A stretch of 64,000 nt of DNA from Pseudomonas fluorescens. Lineage in GTDB: Bacteria; Pseudomonadota; Gammaproteobacteria; Pseudomonadales; Pseudomonadaceae. Made by a program: the position numbers and the translations under genes. Where the stretch lies: assembly GCF_003732425.1 (NCBI RefSeq), contig NZ_MOBX01000001.1, positions 87,402-151,401 of the forward strand, read 5' to 3'. This document shows, piece by piece, positions 17,060-25,472 of the stretch. The notes beneath the pieces are model-generated. The model worked only from the letters and a program-made list of their open reading frames with translations, was not told where the DNA came from and did not search any database. Position 1 is the stretch's first letter. Each line of letters starts with the position of its first letter.

Positions 17060-17074
17060 GTGCGATTATCGAAC
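17060..17074. promoter_or_regulatory. PcaR box in the quiC-MFS divergent region
   Basis: The minus strand reads GTTCGATAATCGCAC, which matches in full the 15-bp PcaR site I recall from Pseudomonas pca promoters. It lies 140 bp before the MFS start and 207 bp before quiC, next to the shared promoter motif. Confidence 0.65.
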
Positions 17075-17213
17075 ACAATGGCGGTTTGGCGAATTGACGA
17101 TTTTTCGTCCACTGCCCAACATCGACCGCACATTGAGTCCGGATCTGAACCACCGGTCGCAGCGTGCAAGTAACAAGCACACCAAATAACAAATCCAAAA
17201 ACGGGTGGAACAC

Positions 17214-18551
17214 ATGATTCCTTCACAGACTTCCCGCATGGCTCCGGCCATGAGCACTGCCACGGGTGGCATTGGCGACAAGATCCGCGGCGCCATGGCC
17301 GTCGGCAAAACCCGTTGGGGCATGCTGGCGCTGGTGTTTTTCGCCACTACCCTGAACTACATTGACCGCGCCGCCCTCGGCGTCATGCAGCCGATCCTCG
17401 CCAAGGAAATGAGCTGGACGGCGATGGATTACGCCAACATCAACTTCTGGTTTCAGGTCGGCTACGCGATCGGTTTCGTCCTGCAAGGTCGCTTGATCGA
17501 CCGGGTCGGCGTCAAGCGCGTGTTCTTCTGCGCCGTGCTGCTCTGGAGCCTGGCTACCGGCGCTCATGGTCTGGCAACCTCAGCCGTTGGCTTTATGGTC
17601 TGCCGCTTTATCCTCGGTTTGACTGAAGCGGCCAACTACCCGGCCTGCGTGAAAACCACGCGTCTGTGGTTCCCGGCCGGCGAACGTGCGGTCGCCACCG
17701 GCATCTTCAACGCCGGCACCAACGTCGGTGCGATGTTCACGCCGATGCTGCTGCCACTGGTCCTGCATGTCTGGGGCTGGCAAGCGGCATTCCTGTGCAT
17801 GGCGGCGCTGGGCGGGATCTGGTTGCTGTTCTGGGGCTTGAAGTACTTCAACCCGGAAGATCACCCGAGCGTGAAACAGTCCGAGCTGGACTACATCCAG
17901 CAAGAAGTCGAACCGGAACAGGCCCGCGTGCCGTTCTCGAAAATCCTGCGGATGCGCGGCACCTGGGCCTTCGCCCTCGCCTACTCGCTGACCGCGCCGG
18001 TGTTCTGGTTCTACCTGTACTGGCTGCCGCCGTTCCTCAATCAGCAATACAACCTGGGCATCAACGTTACCCAGATGGGTATTCCGCTGATCATCATCTA
18101 CGTCACGGCCGACTTCGGTAGCGTCGGTGGCGGCATCCTGTCTTCGTTCCTCATCGGTCGCGGGATGAACTCGATCAAGGCGCGGCTGCTCTCGATGTTC
18201 CTGTTTGCCTGCTGCATCATCGGTGTGGTTATGGCCGCCGGTTCTGCCAATCTTTGGGTGGCAGTGGCCGCGATTTCTCTGGCGATCGGCGCGCATCAGG
18301 CGTGGACGGCGAACATCTGGAGCCTGGTGATGGACTACACGCCCAAGCACATGATGAGCACCGTGTTCGGTTTCGGCGGCATGTGCGCAGCGATCGGCGG
18401 GATGTTCATGACCCAGATCGTCGGCCACATCCTCACCGTGACCAACAACAACTACACCGTGTTGTTCACCATGATTCCGGCGATGTACTTCATTGCGCTG
18501 ACGTGGATGTACTTCATGGCACCGCGCAAAATCCCTACCGTCACCGAGTAA
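17214..18551 (+). CDS. MFS importer of the anion:cation symporter family, likely quinate/shikimate
   Basis: A 445-residue inner-membrane transporter of the ACS (ExuT/GarP-like) family with twelve membrane spans. Family features include LNYIDRAALGVMQPILAKEM in the first span region, FQGRLIDRVGVKR-type loop 2-3 (LQGRLIDRVGVKRVF) and RFILGLTEAANYPACVK near residue 130. The shared control region with quiC argues for uptake of quinate, shikimate or dehydroshikimate, though ACS members also carry hexuronates and other acids. I chose the ATG at 17214, 5 nt after GGTGGA, over a GTG at 17205. Confidence 0.88.
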   Translation: MIPSQTSRMAPAMSTATGGIGDKIRGAMAVGKTRWGMLALVFFATTLNYIDRAALGVMQPILAKEMSWTAMDYANINFWFQVGYAIGFVLQGRLIDRVGVKRVFFCAVLLWSLATGAHGLATSAVGFMVCRFILGLTEAANYPACVKTTRLWFPAGERAVATGIFNAGTNVGAMFTPMLLPLVLHVWGWQAAFLCMAALGGIWLLFWGLKYFNPEDHPSVKQSELDYIQQEVEPEQARVPFSKILRMRGTWAFALAYSLTAPVFWFYLYWLPPFLNQQYNLGINVTQMGIPLIIIYVTADFGSVGGGILSSFLIGRGMNSIKARLLSMFLFACCIIGVVMAAGSANLWVAVAAISLAIGAHQAWTANIWSLVMDYTPKHMMSTVFGFGGMCAAIGGMFMTQIVGHILTVTNNNYTVLFTMIPAMYFIALTWMYFMAPRKIPTVTE

Positions 18552-18571
18552 CCTGCCTACACACCACTCCC

Positions 18572-18660
18572 TTGTAGGAGCTGCGGCACGCTGCGATCTT
18601 TTGATCTTGATTTTGAAGATCAAAAGATCGCAGCCTCGTTTCACTCGTCAGCTCCTACAC
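18572..18660. repeat. REP doublet, family B
   Basis: Inverted arms around TTTTGATCTTGATTTTGAAG. The right arm is degenerate (GCCTCGTTTCACTCGTCAGC in place of GCCTGCGGCAGC). It overlaps the 3' end of the convergent DMT exporter gene. Confidence 0.8.
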
Positions 18661-19545
18661 GGGTTGATGTTTTCTGCTCTGTTGCCACGCTGCCGCCAGT
18701 CCACTGCAACAGATCACCGCAATGCCGATCACCGTCAACAGACTTGGCGTGTGATTGAACAGCAACCAGCCCAACAACCCGGCAAACACGATCTGGCAAT
18801 AACCGAACGGCGCCAGCAGCGCCGGCGCGGCATGGCGAAACGCCTGGGTCAGAAACAAATGCGCGGTCATTCCGCAACTGCCCAGCGCCAGCATCAGCCC
18901 GGCATGGGTCAACGTCGGCACCTGCCAGAAGAACGGCACCAGTGCACTCATCACCAACGTGTTGCACAACCCGGCGAAAAAATTGCTGGTGGTCGGGCTA
19001 TCCACCTCGGCCAGCTTGCGGGTCAGCAGTTGATAGAAACAGAAAAACAGCGCCGAACAGAACGGCAGCAACACTGCCGGGGTGAACAACTCACCGCCGG
19101 GATGGATGATGATCAGCACGCCGATAAAACCGCAGATCACCGCGATCCATTGACCGCGCGTCACCCGCTCTTTGAGCAGCGGCACGGACAAGGCTGTCAC
19201 CAAAACCGGCGCGAGAAAGTTGACCGCCGTGGCTTCCGCCAACGGGATGTACAGCAACGCCGTGGTGAAAAACAGGCTAGTGCCGAGCAGGCAGAGTGCC
19301 CGGACCAACTGCCATAGCGGCTTCTTGGTGCGCAGGACGCGCAACCCGGACTGCGGCAGAAAAATCCCCGCCATCAGTAAGGTGTGCACCAGATAGCGCG
19401 CCCAGACCACCATCACGATCGGATAAAAACCGGACAGGTATTTCGATAATGCGTCGTGGCTGGAGAACAGGAAGGTTGCCACGACAATCAGCAAGATCCC
19501 TTTGAAGGGTTGGTTGACACCGGAGAGCGGGGTGCTGACGGTCAT
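18655..19545 (-). CDS. EamA-family (DMT) transporter
   Basis: A 296-residue inner-membrane protein with about ten hydrophobic spans in two EamA repeats (about residues 14-145 and 155-288). Typical motifs are WARYLVHTLLMAG and, in repeat one, PLAEATAVNFLAPVLVTALS. DMT proteins usually export metabolites or amino acids; the substrate is unknown. The ATG at 19545 opens the conserved N-terminus. It is 113 bp downstream of the sugar-isomerase gene in the same direction and may be co-transcribed with it. A degenerate REP-C arm lies in that gap. Confidence 0.88.
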   Translation of the reverse strand: MTVSTPLSGVNQPFKGILLIVVATFLFSSHDALSKYLSGFYPIVMVVWARYLVHTLLMAGIFLPQSGLRVLRTKKPLWQLVRALCLLGTSLFFTTALLYIPLAEATAVNFLAPVLVTALSVPLLKERVTRGQWIAVICGFIGVLIIIHPGGELFTPAVLLPFCSALFFCFYQLLTRKLAEVDSPTTSNFFAGLCNTLVMSALVPFFWQVPTLTHAGLMLALGSCGMTAHLFLTQAFRHAAPALLAPFGYCQIVFAGLLGWLLFNHTPSLLTVIGIAVICCSGLAAAWQQSRKHQPV

Positions 19546-19623
19546 TGGTTATCTCTGTTTGAAAAACAATACGGCGGCGAAGGGGATCGCGCAGCGGTTA
19601 CCGATTCGGGACGGCTACGCAGT

Positions 19624-19650
19624 CCAGCGGGAGCACGCTCCCTCGCCACA
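19624..19650. repeat. Single REP arm, family C (GAGCTTGCTCCCTCGCCACA-like)
   Basis: One arm, CCAGCGGGAGCACGCTCCCT followed by CGCCACA, without its partner. It lies between the sugar isomerase and the DMT exporter. Confidence 0.75.
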
Positions 19651-19658
19651 AAAAAGAC

Positions 19659-20474
19659 TCACAGTCGCGCCAACAATTCCCGCGTCCTGTCGATCGCCAT
19701 CTGCGCTCGCTCCAATCCGCCCACGCCCTGCTCCAGCAGTTTTACCGTAGGAATTTCCAGACTCAATGGAATATTAGTCGGCAGCGCTCGCAGCAACCCG
19801 AGCAGATCGCAATCACCCTCGCCGGGAAACCGCCGCTCGTTGCGCGCCTGACGCAAGATCTCGGCCATGTCTGATGGCCTCGGCCCCGCGACATCACATA
19901 ATTGCGCATAACGCAGGCGCGACGCCGGCACTTCAGCCAGATCCTCCAAGCGAGACGCCGAACGATCAAAGTGGAACGCATCGACCAGCACCGCGGCGTT
20001 TTCCCGATCAGCGTGTTCGACAATTCGCAGCGCTTGTTCGAGGTTGCGCGCATCGGTCCAGGGCATGAACTCCAGATGCGGGTACAACCCGTAAGGCGCG
20101 GCCAGATCGCAAAGCGCCGCCAAGTTATCGCTGAGCCGCTGCTCGTCAGGATCGTTACCGGCGACCAGCAATTCGCTAGCGCCAAATTCCGCACCGACCG
20201 TAAGCAGTTTCTCGAAATCGGCGACGACGGTTTGCGGCTTCAACCGCAGGATTTCCACATCGAGCACACGGATGCCGGTATCGCGCAGCCGCTGCAACGT
20301 CTGTCGGCGCAATTCAGCATCGGCGACCAACGGGAAGTGATACTCCTCGGGCGTCGCCGGTTCCAGACGCAGGCCGACATGGCTGTAACCGGCACGCGCG
20401 GCCACTTCGACCATTTGCGGTGGCGACAACTCCAACACGGTGAGGCTGGCCAGAGACAGGATTCGTTCGTTCAT
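19659..20474 (-). CDS. Sugar phosphate isomerase/epimerase (AP-endonuclease-2 TIM barrel)
   Basis: A 271-residue TIM-barrel protein of the xylose-isomerase-like family. Metal-ligand positions are suggested by LHLEFMPW-type strand end (PHLEFMPWTDA), VLVDAFHFDRS, YAQLCDVAGP and PLSLEIPTV, which supply Glu, Asp/His, Gln and Glu as in the N-half of QuiC. The substrate is not identifiable; IolE-type, dehydroshikimate or rare-sugar activity are all possible. The ATG at 20474 lies 2 bp after the stop of the oxidoreductase gene, a tight operon with a shared pathway. Confidence 0.82.
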   Translation of the reverse strand: MNERILSLASLTVLELSPPQMVEVAARAGYSHVGLRLEPATPEEYHFPLVADAELRRQTLQRLRDTGIRVLDVEILRLKPQTVVADFEKLLTVGAEFGASELLVAGNDPDEQRLSDNLAALCDLAAPYGLYPHLEFMPWTDARNLEQALRIVEHADRENAAVLVDAFHFDRSASRLEDLAEVPASRLRYAQLCDVAGPRPSDMAEILRQARNERRFPGEGDCDLLGLLRALPTNIPLSLEIPTVKLLEQGVGGLERAQMAIDRTRELLARL

Positions 20475-20476
20475 GT

Positions 20477-21538
20477 TCAAGCCTCAATCAGTGCAGGGGC
20501 GCAGGCGCGGCCGGTGGCGGCGGCCTCGCGGATCGCTTCGACCAGCGCCAGGGTGCGGGCGGCATCGACCGCACTGACCAGCGGTTCGACTTCACGCCGC
20601 GCCACGCGTACGAAATGCTGTAACTGCAAGCGCAAAGCGTCGTCACCGCTGCAGGACTCTTCGACCATCAACAAGGGTTCGTGCCAACCGGCATCGACCT
20701 GATCAGCAGCGTAATGCCAGCGCTTGAGCTGCGGGATGCTCAAGGCGCCCGCTGTCCCGGCCAGCAGGTAGCACGGCTGATCGGCCTGACGGGGGTACAC
20801 CGGGTTCTCACCGGAATCCAGCTCCCAACTCCATGGCGCTGCTACTGCATCGGACCCGCTCAGCGTACCCAGCGTGCCACCTTCGAATTGCAGCAGCACC
20901 GCCGCGCTGTCTTCATTGGCAAAACCGCGCACGCTGTTGTCGGTGATCGCTTGCACCGAGCGCACTTCACCGCACAGATGCCGTAGCAGGTCGAGGTCGT
21001 GAATCAGGTTGGTCAGCAACATCCCGGCGCCCGGTTCGCGGCGCCACGGGATCTCGAAATAGCTGTCCGGTTTGCGCAACTGGAACAGCGCGGTCACCGT
21101 GGTCAGCCGCCCAAGCGCCCCGCTCTGCACCAACTCATGGGCGCGAACGATCAACGGATTGTGGCGCCGATGATGGCCAACCAGCACCGGCACGCCGCTG
21201 CGTTTAACCGCAGCGACCAGCTCACGCGCTTCGTCCAGATGCACACCCACCGGTTTTTCCAGCAGAACCGCTACACCCGCCGCCAGACAATCGAGCGCCG
21301 TGCTGACATGTTGATTGTTCGGATTGGCGACGATGACTGCGTCTGGCCGGATTTGCTCCAGCATCTGACGATGATCCGCGAAATGCCTTACGCCCCATTC
21401 GGCCGCAAGCCCTGCTGCTTGCGGCCCAGGATCCGCCACCGCACACAGCGTCGCTTCGCTGAGGGTTTGTAGATGCCGATAATGTTGCTGGCCCATGTTG
21501 CCAGCGCCGATCAGGGCGATTCGAAGGGGCGAATTCAA
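20477..21538 (-). CDS. Gfo/Idh/MocA-family NAD(P)-dependent oxidoreductase
   Basis: A 353-residue dehydrogenase. The N-terminal Rossmann fold starts with LRIALIGAGNMGQQHYRHL (GxGxxG), followed by the family block VLLEKPVGVHLDEARELVAA near residue 95 with the catalytic-site Glu-Lys-Pro. The C-terminal alpha-beta domain has HDLDLLRHLCGE near 175. Members act on inositols or sugar derivatives; paired with the adjacent TIM-barrel isomerase it suggests a sugar or cyclitol route. Substrate unknown. The ATG at 21538 opens the Rossmann strand. A REP-B doublet lies upstream. Confidence 0.88.
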   Translation of the reverse strand: MNSPLRIALIGAGNMGQQHYRHLQTLSEATLCAVADPGPQAAGLAAEWGVRHFADHRQMLEQIRPDAVIVANPNNQHVSTALDCLAAGVAVLLEKPVGVHLDEARELVAAVKRSGVPVLVGHHRRHNPLIVRAHELVQSGALGRLTTVTALFQLRKPDSYFEIPWRREPGAGMLLTNLIHDLDLLRHLCGEVRSVQAITDNSVRGFANEDSAAVLLQFEGGTLGTLSGSDAVAAPWSWELDSGENPVYPRQADQPCYLLAGTAGALSIPQLKRWHYAADQVDAGWHEPLLMVEESCSGDDALRLQLQHFVRVARREVEPLVSAVDAARTLALVEAIREAAATGRACAPALIEA

Positions 21539-21668
21539 GGCGCGGTCCTCTTGTGATTGTTGTGGGAAAACACTCCAGCAACAATTTAGAACCGAGTTCC
21601 AGAATCAAACAGCCGAGAATCATAAAACCGTGCGAACACCGCACAACTTCGCGCCAAATGAATATCCA

Positions 21669-21754
21669 TGCAGGAGATGCCGAAGGCTGCGATCTTTTGA
21701 TTTTCCCATTGAAAGACAAGATCAAAAGATCGCAGCCTTTGGCAGCTCATACAG
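21669..21754. repeat. REP doublet, family B
   Basis: Inverted arms with GCCGAAGGCTGCGATC and GATCGCAGCCTTTGGC. It fills the gap between the IclR gene and the oxidoreductase gene, both on the minus strand. Confidence 0.88.
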
Positions 21755-21769
21755 GGGATTGGCGGCGAA

Positions 21770-22546
21770 TCAGATAAACAATTCGGAAGCCAGACTCGCC
21801 GCCGACATTTCCTCGGTAAACTTCAGCAATAACGGCGCCAGCTCATGCAACCGCGCCCCCGGCATCCGCGCACTCGGCCCGGCGATACTCAGCACGCCAA
21901 TCACCCGCCCATCCGTTGGATGCCTGACCACCGCGGCAATCGCCGAGGTCCCCACCGCCGAACTCTCCTCGACACAGGCATAGCCCTGCTCGCGCGCCAG
22001 ACGAAGCCGCTCCAGCAACTCAATATTGGAACGTGGCGCATTCGGCCCGACGCCCACCGGCACCTCCGCCGCTTGGCGCTCGACCATCGACAGCGCTTCG
22101 GCGTCGCTCATGCACGCCAGCCACGCATGCCCGGACGCGGTGTAGAACAGCGGCGCATCACGGCCCATGTCCGGGTCATAACGCAGACCGGTGCGCGCGC
22201 CTTGTGCCTTGGCGATCCAGGTCTGGCGCTCACCGTCGATCACCCCCAGACGCACCAGTTCGCCGGTTTCCTGCGCCAGTCGGTCGAGCACCGGCTGGAC
22301 GATATCGGCACCGCTGCTCGACAAATACTGGAAGCCCATCGCAACCAGTTTGGTTGACAGGTGATAGCGCAATGTTTCCGCGTTCTGGCGCACGTAGCCC
22401 AAGCGAATCAGCTCGGCGAGCAAGCGGTGCGTCGCACTTTTGGGGATATCCAGTTGCTCGGCCAGGGTCTGCATGGGCAGCCCGCGTGGATCACTGGTGA
22501 GGCTTTCCAGCACGCTGAAAACCCGTTCGATTTGACTGCCGGCCAT
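21770..22546 (-). CDS. IclR-family transcriptional regulator
   Basis: A 258-residue regulator. The winged helix-turn-helix occupies about residues 5-65 (IERVFSVLESLTSDPRGLPM, then LAEQLDIPKSATHRLL). The IclR effector domain follows, with the family markers SGHAWLACMSDAEA and GVLSIAGPSARMP. I chose the ATG at 22546; the frame runs upstream without conserved sequence. It is divergent from the flavoprotein operon, with an IclR-type palindrome between them, so autoregulation and control of that operon are likely. The effector is unknown. Confidence 0.9.
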   Translation of the reverse strand: MAGSQIERVFSVLESLTSDPRGLPMQTLAEQLDIPKSATHRLLAELIRLGYVRQNAETLRYHLSTKLVAMGFQYLSSSGADIVQPVLDRLAQETGELVRLGVIDGERQTWIAKAQGARTGLRYDPDMGRDAPLFYTASGHAWLACMSDAEALSMVERQAAEVPVGVGPNAPRSNIELLERLRLAREQGYACVEESSAVGTSAIAAVVRHPTDGRVIGVLSIAGPSARMPGARLHELAPLLLKFTEEMSAASLASELFI

Positions 22547-22615
22547 GGGGACATCCAAAGGAAATTTCGCCGATTCTAGAAGACATCGGCCGTAAAGCGA
22601 AATCTGGAACCGTGC

Positions 22616-22630
22616 GTTCGATAACCGCCC
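22616..22630. promoter_or_regulatory. IclR-type operator between iclR and the flavoprotein operon
   Basis: GTTCGATAACCGCCC matches 13 of 15 positions of the PcaR-type site GTTCGATAATCGCAC. It lies 69 bp from the IclR start and 93 bp from the flavoprotein start. Confidence 0.5.
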
Positions 22631-22723
22631 GCTTTGTGCACTCAAAACTTGTCGAGTGGCCAAGGCGATGGTTATTTTCCGGAATCAGATTCCAAAAATA
22701 ATTCACTGTTGGAGCGTTGTTTG

Positions 22724-24463
22724 ATGTCTGCCGAACACCCTGATATCGACTGCGACGTGTTGATCGTCGGTTCCGGTGCCGCCGGTTTATCGGCCGCCGT
22801 GACCGCCGCATGGCACGGCTTGAAAGTCATCGTCGTCGAAAAGGATCCGGTGTTCGGTGGCGCCACGGCCTGGTCCGGGGGCTGGGCATGGGTGCCGTGC
22901 AATCCGCTGGCCCGTCGGGCCGGGATCGTCGAAGACATCGAACAACCGCGCACCTATTTGCGCCATGAACTGGGCGAGCACTTTGAACCGGCGATGATCG
23001 ACGCCTTCCTTGAAGCGGGGCCGCGCATGGTCGCGTTTTTCGAGCAGAACACCGCGCTGCAATTTGCCGATGGCAATGCCATTGCCGACATTCATGGCGA
23101 CACCCCGGGCGCCGGCACCGGTGGCCGATCGGTCATCGCTGCGCCTTACGATGGACGCAAGGCCGGACGCTTGCTCAAGCGCCTTCGTCCAACGATGCGC
23201 GAAACGTCCTTTATGGGCATGCCGATCATGGCTGGTGCCGATCTGTCGGCGTTCCTTAATCTGACTCGTTCACTGAAAGCCGCGTGGCATGTCACCCGGC
23301 GCTTTACCCGACATTTGCTGGACCTCGCGGTCCATGGCCGGGCCATGCAATTGGTCAACGGCGTGGCGCTGGTGGCAAGGCTGGCGAAGTCCGCCGAAGA
23401 CCTTGGCGTTCTGCTCTGGGAGTCGGCACCCGTGACAGCGTTGCTGCGTGATGGCTCACGCGTCTCGGGCGCTGTGGTCAAAACAGGCAAAGGCTCGATC
23501 CGCATTCATGCACGCAAAGCTGTGGTACTCGCCGCTGGCGGTTTTGCCAATGATATCGAGCGGCGCAAAGCGTTGTTCCCACGCACACCGACCGGCCATG
23601 AACATTGGGCGCTACCGCCTCTGGCGGTAAATGGAGATGGCTTGCGCCTGGGCGAGAGCGTCGGCGCACGAATCAATACCGATGTGGCTTCGCCCGTGGC
23701 GTGGGCACCGGTATCACAAGTGCCACATTCCGACGGCAGCATCGGCCATTTCCCACACATCATTGAGCGCGGTAAACCCGGGATCATCGGCGTGCTGCGA
23801 AACGGCCAACGGTTCGTCAACGAAGCCAACGGTTACTACGACTACGTCAGTGCCATGGTCGCCGCAGCACCAGAAGGTGAAGAAGTCGCCTCCTGGCTGA
23901 TCTGCACCCATGCCTTTCAACGGCGTTATGGCTTGGGCATATCGCGGCCGTTTCCGCTGCCGGTGTCAGAATTTATCCGCAGCGGCTATCTGAAAAGTGG
24001 CAACAGCGTTGAAGAATTGGCCCTCGTCTGCGGGATCGACCCGAGCGGATTGCGCCACACCGTCGACGATTACAACCGCCATGCCCGCCGTGGCGAGGAC
24101 CCGCTGTTCGGGCGTGGCACAACACCCTACAACCGCAAGCAGGGTGATCCGGCGAACCTTCCCAACCCCTGCGTTGCCCCAATAGACACCGGCCCGTTCT
24201 ACGCCGTGAAAGTCCAACCCGGATGCTTCGGCACCTTCGCCGGACTCAAGGTCAACCCGCACGCGCAAGTGCTGGACGCCCACCAACAGCCGATCACTGG
24301 CCTCTACGCAGCGGGGGGCGACATGGCCAGCATCATGGGCGGCCACTACCCGGCGGGCGGCATCAACCTCGGCCCGGCGCTGACTTTCGGTTACATCGCC
24401 GCCCGGCATATTGCCGGCATGACTGCTTTCGAACAGGAGATCGACCATGCAGCACATCGTTAA
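22724..24463 (+). CDS. FAD-dependent oxidoreductase, ketosteroid-dehydrogenase/fumarate-reductase-like
   Basis: A 579-residue flavoprotein. The N-terminal FAD loop reads VLIVGSGAAGLSAAVTAA (GxGxxG), followed by VVEKDPVFGGATAWSGG; the C-terminal FAD motif is GLYAAGGDMASIMGGHYPAG. The overall plan is that of 3-ketosteroid delta-1-dehydrogenases and related flavocytochrome c-type enzymes, but the substrate cannot be assigned. No signal peptide is visible, so it is probably cytosolic. The ATG at 22724 is 9 nt after GGAG. It overlaps the downstream aldo/keto reductase gene by 17 bp, so both are coupled under the IclR promoter. Confidence 0.85.
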   Translation: MSAEHPDIDCDVLIVGSGAAGLSAAVTAAWHGLKVIVVEKDPVFGGATAWSGGWAWVPCNPLARRAGIVEDIEQPRTYLRHELGEHFEPAMIDAFLEAGPRMVAFFEQNTALQFADGNAIADIHGDTPGAGTGGRSVIAAPYDGRKAGRLLKRLRPTMRETSFMGMPIMAGADLSAFLNLTRSLKAAWHVTRRFTRHLLDLAVHGRAMQLVNGVALVARLAKSAEDLGVLLWESAPVTALLRDGSRVSGAVVKTGKGSIRIHARKAVVLAAGGFANDIERRKALFPRTPTGHEHWALPPLAVNGDGLRLGESVGARINTDVASPVAWAPVSQVPHSDGSIGHFPHIIERGKPGIIGVLRNGQRFVNEANGYYDYVSAMVAAAPEGEEVASWLICTHAFQRRYGLGISRPFPLPVSEFIRSGYLKSGNSVEELALVCGIDPSGLRHTVDDYNRHARRGEDPLFGRGTTPYNRKQGDPANLPNPCVAPIDTGPFYAVKVQPGCFGTFAGLKVNPHAQVLDAHQQPITGLYAAGGDMASIMGGHYPAGGINLGPALTFGYIAARHIAGMTAFEQEIDHAAHR

Positions 24464-25280
24464 TACCCAAGGCTTGAACATGCCGAAACTCGGCCTCGGC
24501 ACCTGGCCGATGCTCGGCGACGAGTGCACCCGCGCCGTGGAGCAAGCGCTGGAACTGGGTTATCGACACATCGACACGGCGGCGGCCTACAACAATGAAG
24601 ACGCTGTCGGACAAGCACTGGCGAATACGCCGACACCACGCCAACAGATTCACGTCACCACCAAGGTCTGGTGGGATCAGCTGCAACCCGACGCGATGCG
24701 CCACTCCATGGACCGCAGCCTTACCGCGTTGCGCAGCGACTACGTCGACTTGTTCATGATCCATTGGCCGACCACCGACTGGGACCTGCCACGTACCCTC
24801 GATACATTGGCCTCGTTCAAAGAACAGGGGCTGGCACGCAACATCGGCGTGGCGAATTTTCCGCTGCCGTTGCTGCGCAAAGTCGTCGAGGAATATGGGA
24901 TTGATCTGTCAGCGATTCAGGTCGAGTACCACGTCCTGCTCGGCCAAAATGCCCTGCTCGATTACGCCCGTCGACACAACCTGGCACTGACGGCTTACAC
25001 CCCGCTGGCGCGCAACAAGGTCTCGGACATCCCGCAGATTCAACAGATCGCCGAAAAGCACGGCGTGCTGCCGACTCAGGTCGCACTGAAATGGCTGCTC
25101 GATCAGCCCAATGTCGCAGCGATTCCCAAAGCCAGCAGCCGGGCCAATCAACTGGCGAATCTCGCATCGCTGCAGGTTGAACTGGATGATGAAGACCGCG
25201 CAGTGATCGCCGCGCTGTCGAAACGCGAGCGTCAGGTCAGTCCGGATTTTGCTCCCGAGTGGGATGCGTTTGATCGCTGA
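24447..25280 (+). CDS. Aldo/keto reductase
   Basis: A 277-residue NADPH-dependent reductase of the AKR5 type (2,5-diketo-gluconate reductase-like). The catalytic tetrad is present: Asp in YRHIDTAAAY, Tyr in the same block, Lys in VTTKVWW and His in FMIHWPT. The NADPH-binding region is IPKASSRANQLANLASL near the C-terminus. It likely reduces an aldehyde or ketone made or used by the neighbouring flavoprotein; the substrate is unknown. It starts inside the preceding gene, which is clear translational coupling. A hairpin terminator follows. Confidence 0.9.
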   Translation: MQHIVNTQGLNMPKLGLGTWPMLGDECTRAVEQALELGYRHIDTAAAYNNEDAVGQALANTPTPRQQIHVTTKVWWDQLQPDAMRHSMDRSLTALRSDYVDLFMIHWPTTDWDLPRTLDTLASFKEQGLARNIGVANFPLPLLRKVVEEYGIDLSAIQVEYHVLLGQNALLDYARRHNLALTAYTPLARNKVSDIPQIQQIAEKHGVLPTQVALKWLLDQPNVAAIPKASSRANQLANLASLQVELDDEDRAVIAALSKRERQVSPDFAPEWDAFDR

Positions 25281-25342
25281 TTAATGATCCGGCGATAGAA
25301 ATCCGGCGCCGGATTGAATTTGCCGCACGCCAGACCGTCAAT

Positions 25343-25381
25343 AACAGGCCCGACCTCGTCAGCACGAGGCCGGGCCTGTTT
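25343..25381 (+). terminator. Hairpin terminator after the aldo/keto reductase gene
   Basis: A long GC-rich hairpin pairs AACAGGCCCG with CGGGCCTGTT and CCTCGT with ACGAGG inside. The T-run after it is short (TTT), so termination may be only moderate. Confidence 0.7.
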
Positions 25382-25472
25382 GCGTGTGGCCAATAGACGG
25401 ACGACCGGACTGGCGCCACACTCCCACAGCAGCAACACTCATCACCACCCGACACAAACAGAGGATTCCCAC

